Numbered from the stretch's first letter, positions 20,401 through 28,165 are shown. The stretch is 64,000 bases of DNA from an uncultured Polaribacter sp. (GCA_943787375.1 CALSME010000002.1:620001-684000), one strand, 5' to 3'. Made by a program: numbers and translations. Notes: generated by a model from the letters alone, not told the origin.

Positions 20401-23400
20401 CTTGACTGAAGACTAATGTGTTCGCTTCAGGACCTTGTTTCCATCTAAAATCTCCTTCAATGTCCTGGTCTGTAAGACCAATCCAAACATTAGCTCCACT
20501 AATATTGTTATTTATATAGATTTGCTCCTGTTCGGAAGTAATTGTTACTAAATAGCCGGGTTCATCTTCGTATGTCGTTTGCAAAACATTCGAAGCGGCA
20601 TCAGTCCACGAAATAACACCTGGTGTATATCTGTAGATGTGACCATTTACAGGATTAAAGAAAGTATTCGTAACCTGTGATGTGATGTACACCTGAAGTT
20701 TTATCTCGACATTACCTAATGAGGATGTGTTGAGTTTTATAGAGTTTAATGCAGCTTCTATGTTTGCCGGTTTGCCATAAAAGTTCACTTCAGTAATATC
20801 GGACCAACCCGAATACCCCACATCTCTTGTAAGTCCTGAGTTAGTCGCTACATCAAAAGTAGCACCATCATCTACAGCAGTACCAAGAACTATAACGGAT
20901 GCCTTGTAGTCTGTTGCCGCATCGTAACCAACCATTGAAAATGTGCCAATCGCTGAATAATTATCGGTATTGGCAGGAACATTTTCCGCTGAGGGAGGCG
21001 TAAGCTCTACGACTTGGAAGGTAGTAGAATTTGTACCAATGTATTGACCTATACCGGTAATCTCTACAGTTGCTGTTCCTGCAGTTATATTATCTGAATA
21101 ACTTGCAGTGTAATCGGTTCCTTCCACTAAAGAAGTGCCAAAATAATCCACTTCAAGGGAAGGTTCAATAGCTGATCCTGTCGCTGTGTATGCCGGAATC
21201 AAAGCAATGGTAGCATCTGCCAAATCTCTTTGTTGTGTATAAACTACTTCACTTTTTTGTACTGAATAAAAGGTTAGTGCTTGTGGATCCGTCCATGTAC
21301 CGTACTCTACAATGTAACCATTTGTACCATAAGTGTTTTGGGCATCAACCCAGTTTCTTTCTGTATAATATACGCCATAGTTCTGATCTTGATTCCCTTG
21401 TGGCCGGCTTTCTCTCCAATTGTTGTATTCACCAGAATTACTGATACCTTGAAGTCCTCTAGCATCAGTACTACTCTGCCAAACTAAGGTGTTTACTTCT
21501 GGCCCTTGGTCGTATTTCCACTCACCATCTACAGCGATATCTGATAAGCCCATCCACAAATTTGAAGTTGGAATCTTATCAATGAAAGTGGCCTCCGTTG
21601 AGGAAGTAATCGTAAATAGATAACCAGCTTCACCTGAATATATGGAGTTTTGAGCAGCAGTTGATGCATTCGTTCTACTTATATTAGCCTGTACTAATTG
21701 ATAAACATGACCATTTACAGGATTAAAGAAAGTATTCGTAACCTGTGATGTGATGTACACCTGAAGTTTTATCTCGACATTACCTAATGAGGATGTGTTG
21801 AGTTTTATAGAGTTTAATGCAGCTTCTATGTTTGCCGGTTTGCCATAAAAGTTCACTTCAGTAATATCGGACCAACCCGAATACCCCACATCTCTTGTAA
21901 GTCCTGAGTTAGTCGCTACATCAAAAGTAGCACCATCATCTACAGCAGTACCAAGAACTATAACGGATGCCTTGTAGTCTGTTGCCGCATCGTAACCAAC
22001 CATTGAAAATGTGCCAATCGCTGAATAATTATCGGTATTGGCAGGAACATTTTCCGCTGAGGGAGGCGTAAGCTCTACGACTTGGAAGGTAGTAGAATTT
22101 GTACCAATGTATTGACCTATACCGGTAATCTCTGCAGTTGCTGTTCCTGCAGTTATATTATCTGAGTAACTTGCAGTGTAATCGGTTCCTTCCACTAAAG
22201 AAGTGCCAAAATAATCCACTTCAAGGGAAGGTTCAATAGCTGATCCTGTCGCTGTGTATGCCGGAATCAAAGCAATGGTAGCATCTGCCAAATCTCTTTG
22301 TTGTGTATAAACTACTTCACTTTTTTGTACTGAATAAAAGGTTAGTGCTTGTGGATCCGTCCATGTACCGTACTCTACAATGTAACCATTTGTACCATAA
22401 GTGTTTTGGGCATCAACCCAGTTTCTTTCTGTATAATATACGCCATAGTTCTGATCTTGATTCCCTTGTGGCCGGCTTTCTCTCCAATTGTTGTATTCAC
22501 CAGAATTACTGATACCTTGAAGTCCTCTAGCATCAGTACCACTCTGCCAAACTAAGGTGTTTACTTCTGGCCCTTGGTCGTATTTCCACTCACCATCTAC
22601 AGCGATATCTGATAAGCCCATCCACAAATTTGAAGTTGGAATCTTATCAATGAAAGTGGCCTCCGTTGAGGAAGTAATCGTAAATAGATAACCAGCTTCA
22701 CCTGAATATATGGAGTTTTGAGCAGCAGTTGATGCATTCGTTCTACTTATATTAGCCTGTACTAATTGATAAACATGACCATTTATAGGATTAAAGAAAG
22801 TATTCGTAACCTGTGATGTGATGTACACCTGAAGTTTTATCTCGACATTACCTAATGAGGATGTGTTGAGTTTTATAGAGTTTAATGCAGCTTCTATGTT
22901 TGCCGGTTTGCCATAAAAGTTCACTTCAGTAATATCGGACCAACCCGAATACCCCACATCTCTTGTAAGTCCTGAGTTAGTCGCTACATCAAAAGTAGCA
23001 CCATCATCTACAGCAGTACCAAGAACTATAACGGATGCCTTGTAGTCTGTTGCCGCATCGTAACCAACCATTGAAAATGTGCCAATCGCTGAATAATTAT
23101 CGGTATTGGCAGGAACATTTTCCGCTGAGGGAGGCGTAAGCTCTACGACTTGGAAGGTAGTAGAATTTGTACCAATGTATTGACCTATACCGGCAATCTC
23201 TACAGTTGCTGTTCCTGCAGTTATATTATCTGAATAACTTGCAGTGTAATCGGTTCCTTCCACTAAAGAAGTGCCAAAATAATCCACTTCAAGGGAAGGT
23301 TCAATAGCTGAGCCCGTTGCTGTGTAAAGTCCAATAGGATCTATTGTTGCGTCTGCTAAATCTTGCGCAAAAGATTCAGAAAACATAAATATAGATACAA

Positions 23401-23419
23401 TAAGAAGAATTTTATTCAT
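14486..23419 (-). CDS. Giant T9SS-exported C-type-lectin repeat adhesin (2977 aa)
   Basis: The signal peptide ends SESFAQ (residue 19). Six modules follow, starting near residues 20, 376, 732, 1086, 1440 and 1793, each about 354 residues. Each has an Ig/MBG-like segment (DYTASYSDN, TATVEITGIG), a beta-rich domain of about 100 residues and a C-type lectin-like domain with WIGLSD and a C-terminal YIVEYG. After about 2150 come a Calx-beta-like domain, two SprB-type repeats (about 2271-2415), a calcium-binding TSP3-like run (DSDNDG, DTDSDG, about 2417-2480), a further domain and a type A T9SS sorting tail (about 2900-2977, ending LNKKIFIE). It is most likely a cell-surface carbohydrate-binding or gliding-type adhesin. 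Modules 1-2 and 4-5 are nearly identical in DNA, so assembly here deserves care. Confidence 0.92.
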   Translation of the reverse strand: MNKILLIVSIFMFSESFAQDLADATIDPIGLYTATGSAIEPSLEVDYFGTSLVEGTDYTASYSDNITAGTATVEIAGIGQYIGTNSTTFQVVELTPPSAENVPANTDNYSAIGTFSMVGYDAATDYKASVIVLGTAVDDGATFDVATNSGLTRDVGYSGWSDITEVNFYGKPANIEAALNSIKLNTSSLGNVEIKLQVYITSQVTNTFFNPINGHVYQLVQANISRTNASTAAQNSIYSGEAGYLFTITSSTEATFIDKIPTSNLWMGLSDIAVDGEWKYDQGPEVNTLVWQSGTDARGLQGISNSGEYNNWRESRPQGNQDQNYGVYYTERNWVDAQNTYGTNGYIVEYGTWTDPQALTFYSVQKSEVVYTQQRDLADATIALIPAYTATGSAIEPSLEVDYFGTSLVEGTDYTASYSDNITAGTATAEITGIGQYIGTNSTTFQVVELTPPSAENVPANTDNYSAIGTFSMVGYDAATDYKASVIVLGTAVDDGATFDVATNSGLTRDVGYSGWSDITEVNFYGKPANIEAALNSIKLNTSSLGNVEIKLQVYITSQVTNTFFNPVNGHVYQLVQANISRTNASTAAQNSIYSGEAGYLFTITSSTEATFIDKIPTSNLWMGLSDIAVDGEWKYDQGPEVNTLVWQSSTDARGLQGISNSGEYNNWRESRPQGNQDQNYGVYYTERNWVDAQNTYGTNGYIVEYGTWTDPQALTFYSVQKSEVVYTQQRDLADATIALIPAYTATGSAIEPSLEVDYFGTSLVEGTDYTASYSDNITAGTATVEITGIGQYIGTNSTTFQVVELTPPSAENVPANTDNYSAIGTFSMVGYDAATDYKASVIVLGTAVDDGATFDVATNSGLTRDVGYSGWSDITEVNFYGKPANIEAALNSIKLNTSSLGNVEIKLQVYITSQVTNTFFNPVNGHIYRYTPGVISWTDAASNVLQTTYEDEPGYLVTITSEQEQIYINNNISGANVWIGLTDQDIEGDFRWKQGPEANTLVFSQGAAVSGQYNYWKSGEPNNANGGTEEYVVTKYNGGTRWNDFANNFNGISGYIAEYGSWTDPQLLTFYSTQKSEVVYTQEKDLADATIQPIGIYTATGSAIEPSLEVDYSGTSLVEGTDYTASYSDNITAGTATVEITGIGQYTGTLSAQFEIVSLAVSLNATEISTNLTDEPLGATYSLSGYDASKDYKVVLAVQGNSGATISLGTTTGINNPGLAFENDFTDVEKMYFSGTPSEIETVLNSITVTTSNTPNEDIKIQVYIYPDVSNTFFNHWNGHMYKVVHDASISWTDAKTAAAAASFGGEQGYLITITSQVEQNFTYRLNKSIWIGLSDVESEGTFKWVTGPEVGTVIRTPSGNESDVFELWADGQPNNYGGNEHYVGFYRPSGQYYGWRDYLSTSGEIYGYAIEYGTSSSGMNTSLSNVQTSEIVITQKRYLSDATIETIGAYTATGSAIEPSLEVNYSGTSLVEGTDYTASYSDNITTGTATVEITGIGQYTGTLSAQFEIVSLAASLNATEISANLTDEPLGATYSLSGYDASKDYKVVLAVQGNSGATISLGTTTGINNPGLAFENDFTDVEKMYFSGTPSEIETVLNSITVTTSNTPNEDIKIQVYIYPDVSNTFFNHWNGHMYKAVHDASISWTDAKTAAAAASFGGEQGYLITITSQVEQNFTYRLDKSIWIGLSDVESEGTFKWVTGPEVGTVIRTPSGNESDVFELWADGQPNNSGNEDYVGFYRTSGQYYGWRDYLSTSGEIYGYAIEYGTSSSGMNTSLSNVQTSEIVITQKRYLSDATIETIGAYTASGSAVEPDLEVDYFGNSLTAGVDYNAVYSDNVQAGTATVEITGIGDYVGTISSTFEIVVFTAPSNQNVPLNTQNWELTEQFNLAGYDVTKTYKAAVLILGDPNATITITENSAISFDYGFSDWTDVTNINFTGTASEIESALNSIQVNTTQNVVELKLRVFITSQINNTFLNPMNGHMYQFIPGQITWMNANSASISMAYENEPGYITTLTSENEDNFVSNYVQAQDFWIGLSDADQEGEWYWKTGPEAGTLVWSANNSNQTGFTGIINGQWCNWVTNDPNNATFNFGTGQDYAVAKFEGNVEWNDVNDGDTRVDGYVVEYGTWTDAMDLTFYSTQKAEIILTQVPQNISIQSTETSTSESGSEASFTVVLDINPTDDVTLPINSSDLSEATSSHDQLVFTPSNWNIPQTVTITGANDELFDGDISLTIETGDPVSNDTNYNDLLASDISNLAFTNEDNDGISVNQTTNCSCHGASDGSATVSVNNGSINLYSYSWSDGTSIVSTSSIATSLSVGDYTITVTDSENNSLQELVSITEPSELSASVTYTLASDNLSNGAISLNVSGGTSPYNFDWDNGASLATLTGLASGEYTVIITDNNDCTFSKTIALFDSDNDGIIDSEEGSYENPPTDTDSDGVPDYLEDNTANDHLNTENDTDGDGIGNLNEIAAGSDPLDENDVPETTWQGSVNGDWSDIENWSNGVPNLSYDVEIPSGLSNYPTASSAVVVNSMTLESGASFIAQSSFTGNLIYNRALSSNNWYLVSSPVVGETLEGLISNHTFATGSGSNIGIAPYLNNGSGWDYQTITATGDLVSGSGYSVKLAAAGTVSFNGTFPASDLSIGITEDANGLNLIGNPYPSYIAANSNADAVNNVLTINSTILSEETLWFWNSGSGSYVTYNQASSSKFVSPAQGFFVNSNGTNSFQFTEAMQSHQSDGFQRSTATRPEINLMLSDDTETRSTDIFFIEGTTTGWDNGYDSSIFGGTANSFAIYTHLISDSEGQNLGIQSLPETNFENWIIPVGINAASGTTITIVAATQNLPEGIDVYLEDKVAGSFTRLATGENYNTTLSEALNGIGRYYLHTSAQVLGIDNLKLENISIYTVNENSIRIVGLQSGAAKVRVYSVQGKQVHASSFQGNGMNDVDLPKVAKGMYLIQLETEIGILNKKIFIE
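18044..20164 (-). repeat. Two near-identical about 1060-bp modules in the adhesin gene
   Basis: Modules 4 (19103-20164) and 5 (18044-19102) are almost identical over the lectin and beta-rich domains (offset 1059 bp at matching positions). They differ mainly where one has NNYGGNEHYVGFYRPSG and the other NNSGNEDYVGFYRTSG. Confidence 0.9.
21227..23362 (-). repeat. Two near-identical 1068-bp modules in the adhesin gene
   Basis: Module 1 (22295-23362) and module 2 (21227-22294) differ at only scattered bases, giving changes such as Ala/Thr in EIAGIG/EITGIG and Gly/Ser in QSGTDA/QSSTDA. The first half of the next module (about 20640-21226) is also near-identical, but its lectin part is unrelated in detail. 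Confidence 0.9.
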
Positions 23420-23618
23420 TTAGATTTTGTGTTATTAACGTTTTTGTAATTACCATATGCAATTCTTACAGTTTTGCTTATAGAGGGGTTTGTTGATGTA
23501 TAAAAATATTGAGTAAAAGAATAGTTAGGAGAAAAATATATATCATATAATTTAAACAACAGAAATGTTTTAAAAAGTAATATTAATAAAGAATCTATGA
23601 AGAGATAATACTTTTACT

Positions 23619-23626
23619 TATATTTG
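23619..23626 (+). promoter_or_regulatory. -7 box TATATTTG upstream of the membrane AraC regulator
   Basis: It matches TAnnTTTG exactly, 65 bases before the regulator start. No TTG at the right -33 distance is evident. The 23420-23690 gap is very AT-rich and otherwise shows no gene. Confidence 0.5.
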
Positions 23627-23690
23627 CAATTATTATATATGTATTTAAATAATAACTTAATTATAAAACCTTATAAAACAGCATATTAAT

Positions 23691-25316
23691 TTGTATTTTT
23701 CTTTTTATTTAAAAAAAATTATTACGATATTTTTATTATTATTTTTATCAATCAAATCTACAGCTCAAGAGTATTATTTAACTTCTGTTTATACTGATAA
23801 GTATTACTACAATGCAACATTAAAAGAAGACATAATTTTACTTGGCACATCCGAAGGAGTTTTCAAATATAATAAAGAAGAAATCACCTTTGTAACTCAA
23901 GAAATAAGAGGTGGAATTATCTATAATGATAATCAAATAAAAAAATTCATTCCCATAAAAAATAACCAATTTAATTACTTGTTACCAGATGAATTAGTTT
24001 CAAAAAATGTAGTTACTTTCAAAAATAAAAACCTGCTTTTTTTATTCTCAAAAGGGAAGTTAATTGTATATCATTTATCTCATTATCAATTTGAAGCTAT
24101 AGGAAGTACCAGATCTTTTAGCGACAACTTTATTGGAACCTACAACGGAATTTTTTTTAAAAATAAAAAACTTAAAAACCCAATATATACTTCAGGTTAT
24201 ATTAGAGAATATGACTCCGAAACCTTTATTTGTTATGACGGATTATATAGAATAAACAAAAAAGATTCTGTGATAACGGATTTTATAAGTTATAGCTCTC
24301 TATCAACAGCAATATTTGACAAAGAACTTGGAAGAACAGAAGATATTTTAAGAATAAAACCTAATGAATTTTTATTAACTTCTTCACTTGGATTATACCT
24401 TATTAACTTTAAAAAAAAAGAAAGTAAACTTCTTTTAAAAAATTCAGGATCTAATTATCGTTTTCTTCGTTATGACTCAAATGGAGTTAACGGGAGGGTT
24501 GTTTTTTTTAATAATAACAAAGAATACACATACAACACAGAAACAAAAATTGTTCAAGAAATTAATACCTTTAGTGAACCTGTAGAAGATGTTTTTTCAA
24601 TTTCTGATAATCAAAAATTAATTTTAACAAAAAATAAACTTTTCTCTAAAAATAGTTTTAACAACTCAAAAGACTACATTTTATTCGATAATCTAATCCA
24701 GCCACACAATGTCGGTCTCTTTAAAAACATAGTCTATGTAACATCTAATTCAGGTTTAAATTGTTACGATTTAACGAATAGCAAAGTTTATCATAATGTA
24801 ATTATTGATGAGTTTAATAAAAGAGCTCATTACATAAAAAATGATACACTAATGCTTGGATCTATTAATGGGTATTATAAACTATCCATAGAAGACTTAC
24901 AATCACAAATAGAAACATCTACTAGTCGTTTAAGAAAAACAACTAAAACAGCATCCAATGCTAATCTAATTTTTTACCTAACATTTGCTATCGTTTTAAT
25001 GATCCTTAATTATATTTACATTAATTTTCTTAAAAAAAGAATTAGTAAACCAAATAAAATCATCAGTCCATCCTTAAAAAAAGAAATTGAAAACTATATT
25101 GTTGGGAACCTTAACATCGTAAGTCTAGAATTAATTTGTGACGAATTCAATTTAAGCCATACTAAATTGTATCAAATAATGGAAACCGAAAAGCCAGGTA
25201 ATTTTATACGATTAAAAAGAATGCAAACTTTAAGGGCTATGAGAAAAAAAGGATTAAGTGATGGTTTAATCTCAAAAAAAACAGGATTCTCTATTTCTTA
25301 TTTAAAAAAAATATAA
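23691..25316 (+). CDS. Membrane-bound sensor with AraC-type HTH (541 aa)
   Basis: The N-terminal signal/anchor is followed by about 400 residues that look like a periplasmic beta-propeller sensor (repeats such as LGTSEGVFKYN and LLTSSLGLYLINF). One membrane helix follows (about 425-447, LTFAIVLMILNYIYINFL) and then a cytoplasmic AraC-like HTH (LELICDEFNLSHTKLYQIME; GLISKKTGFSISYL). It has the topology of Bacteroidota hybrid sensors without the kinase. The HTH ends abruptly at SYLKKI, lacking the usual FxxxFKKxFG tail. The first codon is TTG; no ATG precedes the signal. It is divergent from the lectin adhesin and is probably its regulator (inference). Confidence 0.75.
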   Translation: MYFSFYLKKIITIFLLLFLSIKSTAQEYYLTSVYTDKYYYNATLKEDIILLGTSEGVFKYNKEEITFVTQEIRGGIIYNDNQIKKFIPIKNNQFNYLLPDELVSKNVVTFKNKNLLFLFSKGKLIVYHLSHYQFEAIGSTRSFSDNFIGTYNGIFFKNKKLKNPIYTSGYIREYDSETFICYDGLYRINKKDSVITDFISYSSLSTAIFDKELGRTEDILRIKPNEFLLTSSLGLYLINFKKKESKLLLKNSGSNYRFLRYDSNGVNGRVVFFNNNKEYTYNTETKIVQEINTFSEPVEDVFSISDNQKLILTKNKLFSKNSFNNSKDYILFDNLIQPHNVGLFKNIVYVTSNSGLNCYDLTNSKVYHNVIIDEFNKRAHYIKNDTLMLGSINGYYKLSIEDLQSQIETSTSRLRKTTKTASNANLIFYLTFAIVLMILNYIYINFLKKRISKPNKIISPSLKKEIENYIVGNLNIVSLELICDEFNLSHTKLYQIMETEKPGNFIRLKRMQTLRAMRKKGLSDGLISKKTGFSISYLKKI

Positions 25317-25728
25317 AAACAACCAAATCATTCCGATGCATCTTAGCTATGAAGGCACCAAGTTTAACTAAAAGTGGTTCGACTTCACTCCCTTTCCCGA
25401 TATGGTAAGACTCAGGAATTTGCGTTGAGATATAATTTTTGAAAACAATAATAATATTAAACAAAAGAGTGACTTTCGAATTACAATAAAGTATAATAGT
25501 GATGTCATAAATGGATTATTCATCTCAAAAAATGAAATAACTGTAGTAACATATGACTCGATAAAACCTCGATAAAAGGTAAACAATAAACCTTCTCACA
25601 AAATGAAATTCAAATAAACGTCGTTCAATCATTCTCGCATTTGTCAATATAAAATCCCTTACTTTAAAATATTTATCTTTTGATAATTTCATTCTGTTTT
25701 TAAAGTAACTAATTTCATGTTTTGTCAT
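25317..25728. other. Gap with possible decayed coding fragments
   Basis: No intact gene is convincing. Minus-strand 25525-25728 could encode 67 residues beginning MTKHEISYFKNRMK with RDFILTNARMIERRLFEF, which looks protein-like before turning to low-quality sequence. A minus-strand frame around 25310-25434 reads IPESYHIGKGSEVEPLLVKL and then FIAKMHRNDLV. A plus-strand frame 25429-25575 reads DFRITIKYNSDVINGLFISK. None has a proper start and end. This suggests remnants of one or more degraded genes. Confidence 0.35.
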
Positions 25729-26308
25729 TTTTATATCTAAAATACTTAATAATCATTACTACAATAATAAAAAGTGAAACAAATGCAAAAAACCACTTTA
25801 GATTTGTAGCCATTCCACTTATTAGAACCGCAATTTTTGAAATATTACTTATGTCAGATAAAACAATCACAACATGCAAAATGTTTTCAAGCAAATCTAA
25901 TATTCCGGCTATAAAAGGTAATAATATTAAATAATTATATTTTTCCCCAACAAGGTTTAAATGGAATAATTTGGACATAAATGAACCAAAGAATATACTA
26001 TACCAAATTGGGTGTGGAAAATCAAAAATAAAGTGTTTTTTGTAAAATCCCAATATTCCATTATTCTTCCATGAATTTATTATTTCATGGAAAGTGTCAG
26101 AAGAGAAGGTTGTTTGTAATTCAAAAACCTGTTTCGTGTCCAAATTATGTAATATAGAAACAATAATCAACTGTGAAATGATATACAGTATTCCAAAAAT
26201 TATTACAATTTTCCAATTACCTATTTTTTGTCTAATTTTATTTAAAGATATTATCACTGAAGTTAGTTTTATAATACCACACAACGGTTTGTATATGAAA
26301 CGTAGCAT
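25715..26308 (-). CDS. Multi-pass membrane protein, unknown function (cassette gene)
   Basis: Up to 197 residues with about four membrane helices (IVIIFGILYIISQLIIVSIL; YLILLPFIAGILDLLENILH; AVLISGMATNLKWFFAFVSL). No family is recognised with confidence. The ATG at 26308 lies inside the attC-like repeat just upstream, so the GTG at 26257 (VIISLNKIRQ) is a plausible real start. It is the last gene of the minus-strand cassette-like array. Confidence 0.65.
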   Translation of the reverse strand: MLRFIYKPLCGIIKLTSVIISLNKIRQKIGNWKIVIIFGILYIISQLIIVSILHNLDTKQVFELQTTFSSDTFHEIINSWKNNGILGFYKKHFIFDFPHPIWYSIFFGSFMSKLFHLNLVGEKYNYLILLPFIAGILDLLENILHVVIVLSDISNISKIAVLISGMATNLKWFFAFVSLFIIVVMIIKYFRYKNDKT

Positions 26309-26347
26309 CCCGTAGGGTGCTATGATTTTATATACAGTGTTATCTCC
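26279..26347 (-). repeat. Short attC-like imperfect inverted repeat (about 69 bp)
   Basis: On the minus strand it begins GATAACACTGTATATAAAA and ends TTTCATATACAAACCGTTGT. These arms pair with a few unpaired bases, and a central TAGCA(t)CCC/GGG(t)GCTA hairpin sits between them. The size and asymmetric pairing match integron attC sites. It lies directly between two same-strand genes and shares its arms with the longer repeats upstream in this array. Confidence 0.6.
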
Positions 26348-26356
26348 TATTTATTT

Positions 26357-27271
26357 TTAGTATTGATTGAAGGTTTCTTGAAAATTCAAAGCTGTTTTTC
26401 CAAGCCATTCAAAATATTCGTTCCATTTATCTTCTTTTGTGAAATCACCCTTTGTTTTCTTTTTTATTCTACTCGCTTTTTTAGTTGGTAATTCCATCCA
26501 TTCCAATCCGCCAGTCTTAGCATCTATTTCTTTACAGTTGGCAAAAAATGTTTCGAAAGTTTCTTTAGAGTTTGGTATATAGATTTCACAAGCCAATTCT
26601 TTTTTTTGTGAGTTTATTGTCAAAGCTATATGGCAATCGTTTCTCCCAAAACTCAAATCATACCAATGTTGAGGATATGTTTTTCGTAATCTTAAATTCA
26701 AACTTTGATTTTGAGCAAATTCCTTGAAAGCATTCCAAAATTTTAACTGCAATATTTTTGTTTCAGTCAATGCAGATTGCTGAGCAGATTTTTTTACAGA
26801 CTTTGTCCAATTATTTGGCTTAGAGATTATATGAAACTTCGGAGCAGGTTCTGAATTGCCAATTTTCCAAACTTCCATTCGTATTGCAAAGAAGTTTATT
26901 TTTTCATCAGTATTTTCATTTAGCCAATTAATAGCTTGTTGGTGTTCCTCTAAAACATCTTTTACAATCCAAATTATTATTTCAGCATCTAGTCCTGAAG
27001 CATAAGTGATTAATTTTCCTAAGTGATCGTGGTCAGTTCTTTCTAGTTGGTTTTCAATTATCACTTTCCTGTCAGCACTTGCCTCTTCTGCATAAATATC
27101 AACATTAAACCTTCCAACATTATATTCTGTGTCGATTAGAGATAATTCAATGTCAATTTCTTCGCTCAGCAAATCCAAATTTTCAGGTATAGCTAACCAG
27201 TTTGTGAAATTTGTTGCTTCGTGCTTCCAAATCTCTCTTAATTCAACTTGCTTTATTCTTCCTAATTTCAT
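26357..27271 (-). CDS. DUF4268-containing protein with PD-(D/E)XK-like N-terminus
   Basis: A 304-residue protein. The N-terminal half has NVDIYAEE, KVIIENQLERTDHDHLGKL and YASGLDAEIIIWI, a restriction-endonuclease-like (PD-(D/E)XK) pattern. The C-terminal half fits DUF4268 (ILQLKFWNAFKEFAQ, GGLEWMELPTKKASRI). Such proteins are often found singly in mobile or defence regions. Nuclease activity is inferred from the fold pattern only. It is flanked by attC-like repeats on both sides, so it looks like a one-gene cassette. Confidence 0.75.
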   Translation of the reverse strand: MKLGRIKQVELREIWKHEATNFTNWLAIPENLDLLSEEIDIELSLIDTEYNVGRFNVDIYAEEASADRKVIIENQLERTDHDHLGKLITYASGLDAEIIIWIVKDVLEEHQQAINWLNENTDEKINFFAIRMEVWKIGNSEPAPKFHIISKPNNWTKSVKKSAQQSALTETKILQLKFWNAFKEFAQNQSLNLRLRKTYPQHWYDLSFGRNDCHIALTINSQKKELACEIYIPNSKETFETFFANCKEIDAKTGGLEWMELPTKKASRIKKKTKGDFTKEDKWNEYFEWLGKTALNFQETFNQY

Positions 27272-27294
27272 TTTCCATTGGTCGTTTTAATTGG

Positions 27295-27427
27295 AGATAA
27301 CGGTCTAGTGTATGGTTAGTTGCGTGTTTTAGGCACTAAAGTTAGTAAATAAAACACAGATTTATTCTCTTCGAGAACCTTCTTAAATGAGCTAAAACCA
27401 GCAATTAATTTTATACGGTGTTAGCCA
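27295..27427 (-). repeat. attC-like repeat A (about 130 bp)
   Basis: On the minus strand it runs from GGCTAACACCGTATAAAATT to ACACTAGACCGTTATC. The outer arms are imperfectly complementary. The central block is the most diverged of the long copies, but GTTGCGTGTTTTAGGCACTA and TAGTAAATAAA on the plus strand match copies B-D. Confidence 0.7.
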
Positions 27428-27430
27428 CAG

Positions 27431-27931
27431 TTATTGTTTCAATCCTTTAAATATTTCAGCTAATACATTAACATCTGAGGAATTCTCAATTAATCTATAT
27501 TTATTCGCCTCATCAAGTTTTTCCCATCCTGCATCTATTTCGATTCCTTTAAATTTCATTAGTTCTTCAGGTGTTCTTGTTATGAAATTGAATTTTAAGT
27601 TTTCAATTTGTGAATTAACATTTATTTTATAATCCATAATCATTGAAGGTTCTAAAATTTTCAAAATTATTCCACTAATAATGCTTGAAATATGTTGATA
27701 TAGAATTAAGCAAGTTTCATTCTCTGTAAAAGGAAAAGTTACTTTGTTTCCAATAATTTCCAAATCATATTTCGATAAATTTGCGTGTGCTAAAATGTTC
27801 CTTATTTTTCTAATACCAACTTTTTTGTCGTTTAAGAATTTGAGCTCTAATTCGTTTATAAGTTTTTTTTCTTTTAGTCTTAAATTTAAATTGTAAAAAG
27901 TATCATCAAAATCATTTAATGTTGATTTCAT
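27431..27931 (-). CDS. HEPN-like protein, C-terminal part
   Basis: A 166-residue frame containing IRKIRNILAHANL, which fits the RX4-6H motif of HEPN ribonuclease-like domains (R-N-I-L-A-H). Only a TAG codon and two sense codons separate it from an upstream frame in phase (27938-28108), so the natural protein may be about 220 residues interrupted by a nonsense codon. It lies between attC-like repeat A and a short gap. HEPN domains are common in toxins and abortive-infection genes; that role here is inference. Confidence 0.55.
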   Translation of the reverse strand: MKSTLNDFDDTFYNLNLRLKEKKLINELELKFLNDKKVGIRKIRNILAHANLSKYDLEIIGNKVTFPFTENETCLILYQHISSIISGIILKILEPSMIMDYKINVNSQIENLKFNFITRTPEELMKFKGIEIDAGWEKLDEANKYRLIENSSDVNVLAEIFKGLKQ

Positions 27932-27937
27932 TATATT

Positions 27938-28108
27938 CTAAAATAGAGCCAAAAGATTAAATAAAGCTAAATGTCCTTTTTGATTTTCAAATAATTCTTC
28001 ACACGATATATATTGTCTGCAGTAATATTTGGAATAGTAATTTAATAAACGAATTGTTTTATTCTTAAAATCTTCGTTCTTTATTTCCATAATTTTGGTT
28101 AATGGCAT
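27938..28108 (-). pseudogene. N-terminal part of the HEPN-like gene, ending in TAG
   Basis: A 56-residue frame starting MPLTKIMEIKNEDFKNK and ending NLLALF before TAG. It is in the same frame as the following 166-residue frame (next codons AAT ATA ATG). The composition is compatible with one helical protein. Alternatively these are two separate small genes. Confidence 0.5.
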
Positions 28109-28139
28109 ACAACTAGTTATATCGTTATACTTTATGTGC

Positions 28140-28165
28140 TTATCCCTATTCCATTTTTGGGATAA
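28140..28165. repeat. Hairpin TTATCCC / GGGATAA
   Basis: A perfect 7-bp stem with a 12-base loop, in the gap between the HEPN-like gene and the aminopeptidase remnant. It may be part of a degenerate short recombination site or a weak terminator. The surrounding 28109-28370 shows no other gene. Confidence 0.4.

Noticed and set aside
18074..22555. Plus-strand frames inside the adhesin gene that recur in each module
   Set aside because: They repeat only because the modules repeat, and overlap a well-supported minus-strand gene.
25368..25586. 72-residue minus-strand protein
   Set aside because: Hydrophobic low-complexity frame without start context or family; treated as part of a possible decayed region.
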